Positions 11,901 through 23,600 of a stretch of 64,000 nucleotides of DNA are shown here, one piece after another. The stretch comes from Blastomussa wellsi (Eukaryota > Cnidaria > Anthozoa > Scleractinia > Plerogyridae), in assembly GCA_947652115.1 (NCBI GenBank), contig OX393562.1, forward strand, positions 17,279,934-17,343,933, given 5' to 3'. Each line of letters opens with the position of its first letter. Position 1 is the first letter of the stretch. The translations under genes and the position numbers were made by a program. A model generated the notes under the pieces. It was not told the DNA's origin. It searched no databases and saw only the letters and a program-made list of their open reading frames with translations.

Positions 11901-14900
11901 TGACTGGTTTTTTGTATTTCTTTTGTGATTAGCCGGTTACAGTGTTTATTTTGGTTTCGGTTTTATGACACTCGATTGAAAACCACTCTAAATATCATGG
12001 ATTGTGGTGCATGTTTATGTACAGTGTACTGAATTTGATTGCATGGCCTAATGCCTTGCTGCTATAGCAATGTGTTAATAAATATTATAATTAATACAAT
12101 TACCGGTAATTAATTATATATATATTAATTAATTTTACAGATCACAGGTCAGTTGCAGAAACTGGTTTTGAGCTTATGCGGCCATATCTCCATGATTTTC
12201 TTACAGCCTCCTATGAGTGTTATGACATTGCTATATGGTGTGAGTAACTACAAAGCTTTTCTTATCATACGTTTTTTGCCTTATTCATAAATGGCGGACG
12301 CCCGTGGAAAAACTGGTAGCTAGACATGAAAACGAAGCGTTTTAGGATAAACAACATTCGTTTCACAAGCGTTTCGGAACGAATTTTGCGTGTTTCATAG
12401 TTTAGAACCTATTTTTTAGCCGAATATGGCATTTAGATTGTTTTTTGTGATCAATTTTGAAATAAGTAAACTCAATGAGAGTTTTAAGTGAAATATCTAT
12501 TGTTTTGTGACCGGTTATACTGAAGGACTCACATCTTCGACAGGAATGGCTAGTGAAACTATGGTGATATGTTGGCCCTCATTTCAAGCTTACAGAGGCT
12601 TCAAAGGTATGCTCTTTGCATTTTGCAAACATCTCTTTTTGCTACAAGGTGCTTCAGTTGTTCCTAGTGTTTTGGGGGATGGCACTTTCGAGGAGAAGTT
12701 CACCAAGGAAACCTCGAGAACCAAGCCATTTTTGCCTCCGATCCTTTCTTCACGTCATTAGGGTAAAAATACATAGAGCATACCTTTGTAGCCTCTGTAA
12801 GCTAGAAATGCAGGTCAACATTTCGCTGTATTTTTGCAAGCCATTCCTGTCAAAGAAGTGAGTCCTTCGGGAAACCAAAAACTCCAACTCTATTCCCTTC
12901 TGGATCAACAGTTCGCATCTGTGTACAACCGGGCACGCAGCTCACTTATTTCGAAATTGATCATGAAAACGCTCTAAATGCCCCAGTTGGCTTAAAAAGG
13001 CTTCTAAACTATGAAACACACAAAATTCCTTCTGAAACGCTTGTGCAATAAAAGCTGTTTATCCTAAAACACCTCGTTTCCATGTCTAGTACCAGGTTTT
13101 CCGCGTGAACCCGCCATTTATGAATAAGGTGTTTTTTGAACTTAATTCTTTTGTTACATAAATGGCAAAGATGAAAGTGGATTGAAAATTGAAAAAGTGT
13201 CAATTTGTGAAAATAATTTCTCAAGCTAGCCAATCTCAATAAGGGGTGGTGAATGGTCCCTGAAAAAATAAGACTTTCACAGTCTCATCTTTTGAGTGGT
13301 TCTGAAGGTCTCAAAGTCTTGACTTTTTTGCAAAACCGTTTTGATCTTCGATCTCGGTCTAAATAAAAAAGCTTAAAAGGTCCGAAAAAAAAAAAACCGC
13401 TGGTCTCGCCATCTTGTAACTTAGTCTTGTATTTACCATTTGCCACCCCTTCAATAGGAAACCAACTATTACATTGTATGTTTTGAATTCAATTAATGAT
13501 CATTTAATTTGACTGATTGATTTGATAACTGAATGAAACATGTTCTGGTATCTAGCTGCCACCAGTATGAAGTGGATTGAAGCTAAAATGAAAGTAAGCA
13601 AACATATTACGGTATTTTCTGTGGTGTGTATCATGTTAGATATGCATTGGTCAGAATTACATTTACTGACAAAATTCAAGTGGGAATTAACTGCTGAAAA
13701 TAAGTATCTGGGAGTGATATGCTCATGCAGGAAAAGACGTTGACTTTGTAACGTGGAATATTGTAGTCTCAGTAATATTATTAACCGATTAGCATCCGTG
13801 ACAGCCAAAACTGGGCAGGAGGGGCATTGCCCTTTGTTCCACTTCTGACGTTGTCATCATCTTTAACCATAAAAGCAGCATCACTTACGTACCGCAATTT
13901 GATCCAATTTAGCACCTGGGGTGCTTATTTACTTTTGGTACCTCAAGGGAGGGTGCTTATTCGAGACAGGATTCTTATTCGGGACATGGGGCTTATTTCG
14001 TTTTTGGGAAAGAACCGAATGTTAAAAATAAAAATTTACTACAGTACATGTAAAGAGGGAATTAATAATATGCACTCACATGGACAAAATAGTTGAGAAA
14101 CTCAGATGAATACCACTGTTGTTGTAATGTGAGGAACCAAGGTTGACACACTCTGACAGCACTATAATTACAATAGGGGCGCTAAGTATTTCTAAGTGCG
14201 CTGAACATGTAAAAAAGAGATGAATACTTGTTATATTAGAAAGTTGCAGGTCATCTCAGGAGGGGGGGGGGGGATTGTGCACCTCCTGCACCCTCCCCCT
14301 AGATCCGTCCCTGGGTTTCTTGAATTGACTAGGAGTATTTCTACTCATCATAATGAACTCCACTAGTAACAATTTATTTTCTCTACAGGAATTGGGTATT
14401 CTTGACAATACCAATTACAAGATTTGCTTTTTGTTAGACAGTGGGGCCATGATTACTGTCCTGTCATCAAAATATGGCCTTATTGAGGTACAATAGATTG
14501 GTTAAATTTTCATTTCATTATACGTTACCGGTAATATCACCAATATGATTGTATTATTAATGTAATCACTGCTTCCTGCAGCATATGGTTTGTGGGTGCG
14601 TGGGCTCTACAATTAAAGGACCAGTATGACCACATCATAGTAGGTGCAGTGGCCTAATGGTTAGTGCGCTGGACTCCGGATCGGACGGTCCAGGTTCAAG
14701 CCTCAGCCGGGCACTCTGTTGTGTTCTTGGGCAAGACACTTTACTCTCACAGTGCCTCTCTTCACCCAGGTGTATAAATGGGTACCGGCGAATTTACTGC
14801 TGGGGGGGCATCCCATGTAGGGGGGAGTAGAATTGTTCTCTGTGGCTTCATGCTACAGAAACCAGGATAAGCTCCAGCCTGATGGGCCACTAGGCCCGAA

Positions 14901-17725
14901 TGCAGGCTTTACCATGACCACAGCAGTCCCAGCCTCGAGTGTAAATTGAGTTGAGGGGGTAAGTTTCTAAAGGAACTGTGGTGCTGCGTCGGTGGGAAGT
15001 ATAACAATATAATTTGGTTTTATCAACTGGGTTGATAATGTCAATTGGCCACCGTAAAGAGATTCAATTGCTGACGTTTCGAGCGTTAGCCCTTCGTCGG
15101 CCCAGTTGATAAAACCAAATTATGTTGTAAAATTGAGTTGTTTGGTTTTAATTCACCCGGGGCTTGAAAAATTCCTGCTTCAATTACGGTTATTTTTATC
15201 ATTATGCTATAGCTGGAAAAAAAAAACATACTGATGTTATTTTCGTTTTCAAACTGAAAATAAATAGTAACATTAAGTTATTTTGGGGTGTGTAGGATTT
15301 GATCTCATAACTTCATGATCGCAAGGCAAACTCCCTACTGTCTGAGCTACATGTATCTTGCCATACATTATGAAATGAATACAAAATGTACATTTTAGTG
15401 GTGATCATGTTTGGTGTTGATTTTCAATTTCTCATTTCTTTATCTTTTTTCATTTGTTATTTTTTATTTACTCTTCTTATTTTTCTTTTTTTTACAAGTA
15501 TTTTCGCAAAATCATTACGAACCAGCAAAAACTGTGGAGCTCCAGTTTTAGGCTTAGCTAAATTTACACACTGTATGTATTATAGAGTAAGCGGTGATGA
15601 ATGGTAATGGTAAATTTGAGACTTAGTGAGATGATCTGTGAGATCGGTGAGACTAGAGATTTCTCTACAAGACCAACACTGTTTGAGTTTTTGGATCAAG
15701 TGTGGCCAAGATTGAGACCCCAAAATATCTATAATTATATAGTGTACAAAAAAATTGAGACTGTGAGGCAGTCAGAACCAGTCAAAATACAAGACACTGT
15801 TCATCACCCCTTGATTTCTAACACATCTAGTATTTGCCCCCCCCCCCCCTCTCACAGAAGGGATGGGACAACACAATTACGTAATAAGATCCAAAATGAC
15901 GTGGGAGAAATTTAAAGGTGATAATCTTTCTCTCTTATTATTACTATTTTAAAAATGCTACATCTTCCTTGTCAGGTAAAATGTGTAATTTAGGCCTTAT
16001 TTCAAACAACTCAATGTCAACTTGTCTCAAGAGCAGAGGTTTCCATTTAAGATTGTACTACAAACAGAAAATAGGAGGATATAGTGCCAATGTGTTGAAT
16101 TGGAGATAAGACTCCTAACACTCAACAAGACTGTATTTTTTTCTTGTAGACAAAACCACTTGGTGTCATTTGGGGAAAGTTTGAAGAATACAGTAGCCAA
16201 AACACTATCATGTTTGATGATCTTAGAAGAAATTTTCTAATGAACCCACAAAATGGCTTGAAGGTAAGTGTACAGACAAGTGAGTATACCAAACTGCTAG
16301 GAGAGAGAGCCTGTAATAGGCATCATGTACTGGTTAAGGGCCTGAAGAATGAAGAAGAGTTGCCCCTGGTAGGAGAGTAAACCTCTCCCACAAGCCATCT
16401 TTTAGTGAGCATTAATTTTTATGTGAAAAAAAATGTCCCTGCAGACTGAATCAAAGCTGATCTTGCATTGACTGATTAGGTGTTTCACGCTCTTCGTGCA
16501 ACAACGTTGCGACGGGTTCCTTCAGGTTCTTTCTTTAGTACTTGTTGTTCGTGTTTTCTGCTATAAAACAACCTGTAAAGGAACTTGGATTACCATTTAT
16601 GTGAGGCGAGAAATATATGAACAAAATATTTCTATTGTTTTCAGGATCTGATAGCGCTGAAGTGTCACCGAACTTAACGTTCGAATCGCTTGAACTATTG
16701 GTTGAATGGTTGAAATGACCACTGAAGAAGACTTTTTCGAGTTCCCCCCCCCCCCCCGCCCACGAGAATTTCCAGAATCCCATCCGTTGGGGGTGTGTGG
16801 GTTTTTTCTGGAACAACCCATAATGATTATAACACATGCAGAGCTATTGTTCTGGTCTTAAATCTTTTGTTTAACAATGTTCTTGTTGCCATTGCCATCG
16901 TGGTTTGCTAAAGCTGCCTAATTATAGGTCTATGATTGGTCTATGTAAAAAGCCGCTTGGTTCAGCAGACGTTCGTTGGGAGGAAAGATTGCATGACGAG
17001 CAAAAGAACGTCTGTGTAGGAGGCTAAGTCCAGAATTAACAAAAAAGGAATTGATCACATGACATCACCAGTTCAGATAATTCCTGTTTATTATTACTGA
17101 CACTTGCTGATCAGAATTTTATTTTTTGTCTTAAGATTAGACCTTTTCGAGAAGCCCACAAAAATAGACATAAAGATAAGGAGCTGCTAAAATTAACAAA
17201 GTATTTGCAAGAGATTGCTCAACTGGATGATTTCAGCAATTTAAACCACAAATACTGGGAAAGGTAAGTAATACGTTATTTAAAAGTATTGTTTTTTTGT
17301 AAGTTTCAGCAGTTTGTGTACAGAAGCAAATAATAATTACATGAACACATTATGTAAACTGATCTACATTTAAATAACAAGTTGTTACAAAAATCCTAAT
17401 GATAATATTTTGACAGTAGCATGTTATTGTACATGTACCCTTGTAGCATACATGTACATTTCAATTCAGAACTGAGGCATTAGATTATGGGTCATAAGCT
17501 AACTAGTTGAATTAAGTTGTGTACACCATAATTATGTACCCAACATTGTATACCGACCCTCTCATTTACCGTTAAAATCCCAGAGAATCTTGGAGATTGC
17601 AAGTGACTGATAGCTGGCCAAATTCACTGGTCAGGAGTAGATCTTGAAAATTATAATAACTTATCATTATTTTTCATAATAACTAATTGTTACAATATTT
17701 TTCTTCTTGCAGTTACAAGCCATAA
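8003..17725 (+). CDS. UBLCP1: Ubiquitin-like domain-containing CTD phosphatase 1 (nuclear proteasome phosphatase)
   Basis: Ser/Thr phosphatase of the FCP/SCP (HAD) family that binds the 26S proteasome through its ubiquitin-like domain and dephosphorylates it in the nucleus. Ten coding exons: 8003-8180, 9752-9843, 10566-10657, 11589-11704, 12141-12239, 13556-13593, 14389-14487, 16150-16263, 17136-17263, 17713-17725. All are GT-AG and in phase, giving 322 aa (human 318). The Ubl domain spans about residues 12-88 with [17 protein letters not shown] and [17 protein letters not shown]. The catalytic DXDXT motif is DVDYT (D153, D155), preceded by GKKLLVL. Later blocks are [57 protein letters not shown] and NHKYWES. 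The start codon has A at -3 and G at +4. The last exon adds only 13 coding bases. Introns carry SINEs and several MITEs, notably 8653-9537, 12279-13130, 13242-13450 and 15589-15811. Confidence 0.95.
8463..8640 (+). repeat. Dispersed repeat family A, copy 1
   Basis: Very similar to the reverse complement of 30448-30611, sharing ggtcccacagtattggctga, aaacaaacaacagtaacaat and ggaccctagccct. Ends carry short inverted repeats around tgcagctct. A more distant relative is at 36711-37023. No coding capacity. Confidence 0.75.
8653..9537. mobile_element. Long-inverted-repeat element carrying a SINE
   Basis: The arm at 8653-8790 is the imperfect reverse complement of 9410-9537; both contain aaggctgattgaata, ttttggaaggca, tccttccttcttcaggg and agactgactctaaaggcaaa. 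Between them lies the tRNA-derived SINE (8827-9115). The whole element is about 885 bp and sits in UBLCP1 intron 1. Confidence 0.75.
8827..9115 (+). repeat. tRNA-derived SINE, family 2
   Basis: The tRNA-like head has an A-box-like tagctcagttgg (8836-8847) and a B-box ggtttgagcc (8880-8889) at normal tRNA spacing, then an unrelated body of about 220 bp. The acceptor stem does not pair as in a working tRNA, so I call it a SINE and not a tRNA gene. Confidence 0.75.
12279..13130. mobile_element. 852-bp foldback element, possibly hAT-like
   Basis: Ends ccttattcataaatggcgg and ccgccatttatgaataagg are perfect inverted repeats. Similarity continues inward through taggataaaca, gaaacg and atagtttagaa, and the centre is also self-complementary (agcttacagaggc against gcctctgtaagct). 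The 8-mer gttttttg occurs just outside both ends, as an 8-bp target duplication would. It is T-rich, so chance is possible. No transposase is encoded. It lies in UBLCP1 intron 5. Confidence 0.75.
13242..13450. mobile_element. Short MITE, ends aggggtggtgaatggt
   Basis: Left end aggggtggtgaatggt; the right end reads accatttgccacccct, its imperfect reverse complement. The 6-mer TCAATA flanks both sides (13236-13241 and 13451-13456) as a target duplication. It is immediately upstream of UBLCP1 exon 6. Confidence 0.65.
14645..14950 (+). repeat. tRNA-derived SINE, family 1, full-length copy
   Basis: A-box-like tggcctaatgg (14650-14660) and B-box ggttcaagcc (14693-14702), then the conserved body: gttgtgttcttgggcaag, cactttactctcacagtgcc, gtgtataaatgggtaccgg and cttcatgctacagaaacc. 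Other copies in the window are at 19817, 34845, 35163(-), 21415(-), 3110(-) and 55065(-). It lies in UBLCP1 intron 7. Confidence 0.8.
15006..15128. repeat. Short hairpin element
   Basis: taatttggttttatcaactggg and its reverse complement lie at the two ends of a 123-bp unit, about 70 bp apart. Probably a very short MITE. Confidence 0.6.
15284..15362 (-). pseudogene. Decayed tRNA-like sequence or SINE head
   Basis: On the minus strand: a 5' end ggcaagat, A-box-like tagctcagacagtaggg, and B-box-like gagatcaaatcc, 79 nt in all. The acceptor stem does not pair and the B-box is degraded, so it is not a functional tRNA. It could be a tRNA pseudogene or the head of a truncated SINE. Confidence 0.4.
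15589..15811. mobile_element. Short MITE related to the 13242 copy
   Basis: Left end agcggtgatgaatggt and right end tgttcatcacccct are inverted repeats resembling those of the element at 13242-13450. The interior repeats gtgaga-type phrases. It lies in UBLCP1 intron 7. Confidence 0.5.
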
Positions 17726-18246
17726 CAAATTATCATGGTTAATGAGTGGTACAAAGACACTAGCTTCCAATTAGAGAAGAACTACAGTGGAGTCAAGCAA
17801 TTAAGAAAGAAAAAAAGACAAACACAAAAGTGTTATATTATTTATTTAATTTTTGTAAAAGGATCTACAAGAAATTAGCAGATGATGAACACAGTATTCA
17901 TTTGTCAGTCAGCTGTGAGTGAATTCATTTCAAATGCCAGCTACTGGGTTACTTCAATTTGCTCACCAAAAAACTGGCTGGGATACTTAAACATTGTTAG
18001 CTTGTCAGCAACAAGACGTTTATTGTCCAGAATTTTTAAGTATTATTTTTATAGTTCAATAGAAAATCCAGCTTCCAGTGTACACAATTTAAGTTCTGCA
18101 TTTTCCAATCAGGGCACGATTTTGTATTAGTGACTAATATAATTGTGGTTTAGCTGTGAACTGTTAAGAGATGTATAAATTTTCTATTTTCATGACAGCA
18201 AGTAATTTGTTGCATTCCCTGTGGGATTTTAATTGAGAGCATTGGA

Positions 18247-18252
18247 AATAAA
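18247..18252 (+). terminator. Likely UBLCP1 polyadenylation signal
   Basis: An AATAAA lies about 520 bp after the UBLCP1 stop codon. A second AATAAA is at 18516-18521. Either could end the 3' UTR; transcript data would decide. Confidence 0.45.
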
Positions 18253-19816
18253 AAGAAAAAATCGCAAGAGACAAGTTCACTACCATCATTCTGCATTCAT
18301 CCTTTAATTTTTGTGAGGAATTTAATGGGCAGGATTAGTTTTAAAACGTCAATGGGTTTTTGTATCACTGATGAAATGTTTGTGTTCTAAAGTTCTGGAA
18401 TGGCCATTCCAGACAGCGTTTGCTCTAGAGCATGACTGTAAATGCTTGATTTATTCGTCATAAGTGATATGTAAGATCATACGTAACCAGACAAAAATGT
18501 TAACTGATGTTTTGAAATAAAACAGTAAACTGCACAGTACAGTTGTCACGTTTCAAGGGCTGATACAAATGGTATCATATTGTTAAAATAACAGTGCAAC
18601 CAAATCAGTATGCTCACAGTGTTGATCGATTTGCAGCCATTTGTGAGCCAGCAAATTCCTTGCCTTTCTTGGGAAGAGGCCTGAGCTCAAAAAGTCCAAG
18701 AAAGTCCAAGCTATCCCATGGTCATTGATGTAACTACAACAACAACAATCTTTATTATTTTGTGCCCAGAAACGTTTAACAATAAAATTAATACAAAACA
18801 AAAGGAAAGAGCACAGTCACTTAGAAATAGCTAAAGCTAATCGAGCTAAGTGGCTGGGCCAAGTGGAAAGAAATTGCAATGAGTTACTGGACAGAGAACA
18901 TGGGACATAAATTCCATTCGCGCACACACGCATTCACACCAAGAATGAAAAATGAAAAAGGGATGTGCACTCAAAAACTGGAAAATAAAGTACATCAATG
19001 TACCAGTCAGTAGTCTGACCCTACGTCTTACTTTTTGTAGCTTAATTTTTGTACTACGAAAACTAAGACCCTATGTTAAAAGCAGAAAAACTGTTAATTA
19101 TAGCTTTTAATAATTATGTTGAGACACTGCACGTGTGTTGGTTTCTTGGTCTTTCTTCAGTCACCACTGCTTTCGGCTCTTGGCTTTGTTTTTCTATGCG
19201 ATGAGTGCAAGTTTGCAACAGATGTCCCCGTCAAAAGAGCGATTGGAATAGTTTAGGGCCTCAATATAAAGGTTAAGCAAGCTGAATTGACCCGAGTTGG
19301 TCTGAGTTTTTGTATTATGAAAAGTAAGACCTGGGGTCTTAGTTTTTGAACTTCTTAGGTCTTCGTTTTTGAGTGTCTTAGTTTTCGTATCTACCGAATT
19401 TGTAGTGTATTTGTAGCTACACCAGTAATGGTCTTAATGAAAAAATAACAATCACATACATTGTGGTGCTTACTATTTGTAGGAATAATCCGGTTAGCAA
19501 GACCATTCCGTAATGGTACGCGATTTTCTGATTATTTAGCGACCAACTGGAGGAGATTGTGCTTTTCAGTTCTGTTTCACTTGCCCCTTTAAAAACGGCC
19601 TGGAAACAGGTAAATGGAAAGAAAATTTCCAACATTCCGTTCCAAATGGAAACAGAGGACTACCTCTGGACATTGTCCTCAATTTCCGAACAGATTTTCA
19701 TTAAATGGGAAGAACCCTGCAGCATGGAACATTGCAGAGATTTTTAAAAAAATAAGATTTCTACATGTATAACTGCCATGCCTACTTTGTACCCAATGAC
19801 CTTTGACATCAAACTT

Positions 19817-19930
19817 TAGCGTTGTGTGCTGGACTCCTTATCTGATGGTCCGGGTTTGAGCCCTGGCCAGGGCACTGTGTTGTATTCTTGGGCCCGACAC
19901 CTCACTCTCATCGTGCCTCTCTCCACTCTT
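19817..19930 (+). repeat. Partial SINE, family 1
   Basis: Starts inside the tRNA-like head (gctggactcc), keeps a B-box-like gggtttgagccc and the body up to cgtgcctctctccact, then stops. Confidence 0.6.
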
Positions 19931-20109
19931 TTTTACGCGAGTCTGCTTAAACTACAAGGGCTTCAGACATCTTTAGCATTTGGGCTTAATTTCCAATAAC
20001 GTGTTTCCAGTGTTACTATCAAATATCATCTCAAAAACGCAGTTCCTTTTCCTAAATTTTGAGGACACATTGTCCCATTTTTCGAAGTGTAATATTGACA
20101 TCCATCGTG

Positions 20110-20445
20110 TCAAGAGTGTGTGTTTGATTGCGAATCAGCTGTATTTTCTCCAAGTTCTATGGATCGCCCCGTAAAACCTGTCTTATATCCTTGATTCCTC
20201 TCGAAGATGGTTTGTGGTATCCCTTCTTTGTACTTTAAACTCTGCACCTTCGTTGGGTCATCCAGTGCATCAATCTGCCTCAAAGTTCGTTCCTCAAGAG
20301 TGCTTGGTTTCTCTTTGGCCCATTTTTCGTTCTTCCTAAATCGAGTCTCGACGAAATAACCAACGGTCCCCACGGCCACTGCAAACGGCAGAACGATGTA
20401 AGGGGCATAAGTTCGTGCTGCACCCATTATCAAAGGCCAAACCAT
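20110..20445 (-). CDS. SMIM12: Small integral membrane protein 12
   Basis: Single-exon 111-aa protein. Residues about 11-30 (RTYAPYIVLPFAVAVGTVGY) match the start of the SMIM12 family, which has the conserved RTYAPY block followed by one hydrophobic membrane segment and a charged tail. The tail keeps family-like spacing (LEERTLRQIDAL, then VQSLKYKE). The human protein has about 92 aa; the extra residues here are a polar C-terminus. The molecular function of the family is unknown. The ATG (G at -3, G at +4) lies 228 bp from the divergent B3GAT3 start. Confidence 0.88.
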   Translation of the reverse strand: MVWPLIMGAARTYAPYIVLPFAVAVGTVGYFVETRFRKNEKWAKEKPSTLEERTLRQIDALDDPTKVQSLKYKEGIPQTIFERNQGYKTGFTGRSIELGENTADSQSNTHS

Positions 20446-20673
20446 GGCAGTCTATAATATCGGGGGAAAGCTTTCCTCAATGCGAAGGTTGGACTGTTCT
20501 CAACCAGGCAAAATGGCGGAAGATCGAGGGAGCATGGATACTACTGGTTTCCACCCTCACTCGGTTTCCTGCATGGCCTGGTGAAAAACGCTGAAATCAA
20601 AATGGCGGATGACTGGTTGTTTGAATGTTTTATAATTCTGTGCTACGATTTGTGCTTATCTTTCTCTTAAAGC
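20446..20673. promoter_or_regulatory. Shared divergent promoter of SMIM12 and B3GAT3 with two YY1-like sites
   Basis: 228 bp between divergent start codons. Two identical 12-mers, CAAAATGGCGGA, sit at 20509-20520 and 20598-20609 in the same orientation, 89 bp apart; this is the usual YY1 core (AAnATGGCGG). The first overlaps a CGGAAG ETS-type core at 20517-20522. TATA-less, YY1/ETS-bearing, short intervals are typical of bidirectional housekeeping promoters. Binding is inferred. Confidence 0.65.
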
Positions 20674-23600
20674 ATGTTTCGAGCAAAGATGTTTAGTCCT
20701 AAAAATCTTGTATTGATTTCCTTTCTCCTCACTTTTGTTGGATTACTGTGGATGGCAAATCAATGTGGAAAAGGTACGAATTTTTGATAAATCTGACCAA
20801 CAAGACTGCATTCACCCACAACCCTTCAACATTACCTTTATATTGGACCACATTTCTAGTTATACTTATTTTGAGTGGCTCGGTGTTCTTAGTTAGAGTA
20901 AAAGACTTAATGTTCATGATTGATTTACGTGACATATAAACGGCGAAAGAATGGCCGAAGTCGTATTAAACTGGTGAGCTTATTTTGTTGCTACACAATA
21001 CTTTTCAAAATGCAAAAAGGCCATCCCAATAAAATGTTGGTAAAGTTAGCAAAAAATATGGAGTTACTGTCTTGGAGGTATTAAATGTACCAGTCAATTC
21101 AAAGCTTCAACACCCTTATAGATTATAACATGATACTATCACAATCATAAAGCAAAATCATAACTCTCAGTTTTGTTTGTTGTCCAGCTTTGGACATTTG
21201 CTGGTATCATTCAACAAAAATTATATTAATGAGATGTAGAAGACAAAAAAAATGATACTGTCGCAGTAATATCCAATATCATTGCTCTCGGGAAAGAGGA
21301 ATATTGGGTATCTTATTAGACTGTAGTAGATTCTAATTAGAATGTGATACTATCGCGATAACGATCCTATATCGTCGCACTCGGAAAGGTAAGGTACATG
21401 TAGGTTAAGTTTGTCAAGCCTAGTGGCCCATCAGGCTGGAGCTTATGTCGGTTTTCTCAGCATGAAGCAACAGAGAGTATTTCTACTCCCCCCTGGATGG
21501 GAAGCTAGTCCATTGCAGGGTTGCAGGTCAGTAGTAAATTGGCTTGTGCCCATTTATACACCTGAGTGAAGAAAGGCACTGTGAGAGTAAAGTGCCTTGA
21601 AAATTATTGATCAAGTTCAAAGATGGTTGCATTTGTATCCTGTGTTTGGTAAACATGTTTTCTTTTGTCTTTCAGACTCAGTCACTCCAAGTGAGTTGCT
21701 GGAAGAATTCTCCCTTGCCCACCAAAGACTGGCAAAGAGAGAGGTTGTTATGCAGGAGAAGGAAAAGGAAATCAACAAGAAACTGAAGATTTTAGGAATT
21801 ATTAAATTTGACAGTCTCTACAAGGAAGACTTTGATAAAGTACCAACAATTTATGTTATAACTCCTACTTACAAAAGACTTACACAAAAGGCAGACTTGA
21901 CAAGACTGTCACAAACATTGTTACATGTTCCAAAACTTCACTGGATACTAGTAGAAGATTCTGAAGAGAAAACAGACCTTGTTATCCGTTTCTTGGAGAA
22001 CTGTGGCATAAGCCATACTCACCTTGCTGTTAGAACCCCCAAGCAACTTATAACCAAAGAAGGTGATCCTAGATGGTTAAAAGCCAGAGGTGTGGAACAG
22101 AGAAATTTGGGCCTCAAATGGATAAGGCAAAATTTGAACAGTGGTATGAAAGGTGTTGTTTATTTTGGAGATGATGACAACACCTATGATTTGAGAATAT
22201 TTGAGCAGGTAAGCTAGTCAGTAAGTTATGCATGTACATGTAGAGTGATGACGGGTTTCAATGCGCGTGTACTATTAATTTTTTGCATTGAAAGATCTAG
22301 TCCTTGTCATTCCTGTAAGTTTAATTGTCTCTACATTTATTTAAAGTGTCTATATGGCCTACAGTGTTTTTATGCTTTTGGTATCTTTATATTGCATAAG
22401 CAAGTATTCCAATTGTATTTTTTGGATTCCGCAACTTTTTTCCCACAGAATAGAGCTTTAAAGTTCCCACGTCGGCCACGCCCATTGAAGATGGCCGCAA
22501 GTTGCTTCTAAAAACGAGTCCTGGCTCTAAAACGGGTCATGACGTCAAGTCAGGAATTATCAAATCTTCCTGTCAATTCATTTCACTGTTCATTCCGAAA
22601 CAATAATGGATTTCATCAGAATAATATGTCTGATAGATGTGTTGTTGTAAGGTGTTCAAATTCTGCTGACTCAAAGAAAGGAATTGCCTGAAGTGACGAC
22701 ATTCTTCACTAATCTTTGATCACGCGGTCAACTTCATTGGACGTGGCCAAGGTGGGAAAATTTAAAGCTTGATTTTAGGGTGAAAAGTGACAGAATAAAA
22801 AAAAATTCAATATAGTTTTCTGTGCATTCTAGAGATACCAAATCCAAAACAATCGCTTTTGGCCGTACAAACACTTTAACAATTAGATGTAGACACAGTT
22901 TACATTGTATTAGCTGATAGTTGGTGGAGGGGGAAGGGGGAGAGAAGGCAAAGCCCTGAGCCAACTACTGTATCGAAGTTGATAGCCATCATTAATTTAT
23001 GTTATTTAATTGTTGTTTTAGCATAACCCAGTGACCATTCTATTAAACAACAAGCCTTAGGATTTCACAGTACCGAAATTTGGGCACGGTTCACAATTTA
23101 CGGTACCGTGTCATTACCATGATTTGTGAAATAACGGAACTGAAAAATACTTTCCCATTGACATACAGTATTCAACCTTACTGGTCAAAATTCACTTGAC
23201 ATGAGCTTAATTCTAATGTAGTTGTCAACTAGTGGAGCAATTCTTTTGTTATGAGTCTGGTTAAATTCAAACTGAAACGTTGTCCTGCATCCGCTTGTCT
23301 GCCATCTTGCATTGTTCCTAAAGTGCATTGCACGATAATTGTAGTTCACATGTTTGGAGCCGGTTTCGGTTTTGTGCCACCAGTGAACAAACTGGAGTCA
23401 AGTGCTATGTAATGTGGTTTCTGGAGCAAAGAAATAAGTTCCAAAGTGTAAGTTTAAGGACATTTCAAAAGTTGTGCAAAACGTGCAACGAACATTTCGC
23501 TTTGGTATGCATCTTAGTCTATTTGTACGACCTTTGAACCAGTTTGCCCATTCCTTTCTCTGTTTTTTGTCTCTTTTTGTCACCTGACATTTCCTTTCTG

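Larger units (their letters stand above)
17726..20109. other. UBLCP1 3' UTR and intergenic DNA up to SMIM12
   Basis: About 2.4 kb between the UBLCP1 stop and the SMIM12 stop (the two genes converge). It holds the probable UBLCP1 3' UTR, AT-rich unique DNA, and a partial SINE at 19817-19930. Short open frames here have no recognisable motif or splice context, so I call none of them. Confidence 0.6.

Noticed and set aside
15601..15915. 104-codon open frame in UBLCP1 intron 7
   Set aside because: It lies across a MITE and a poly-C run; the peptide is low-complexity and unlike any family.
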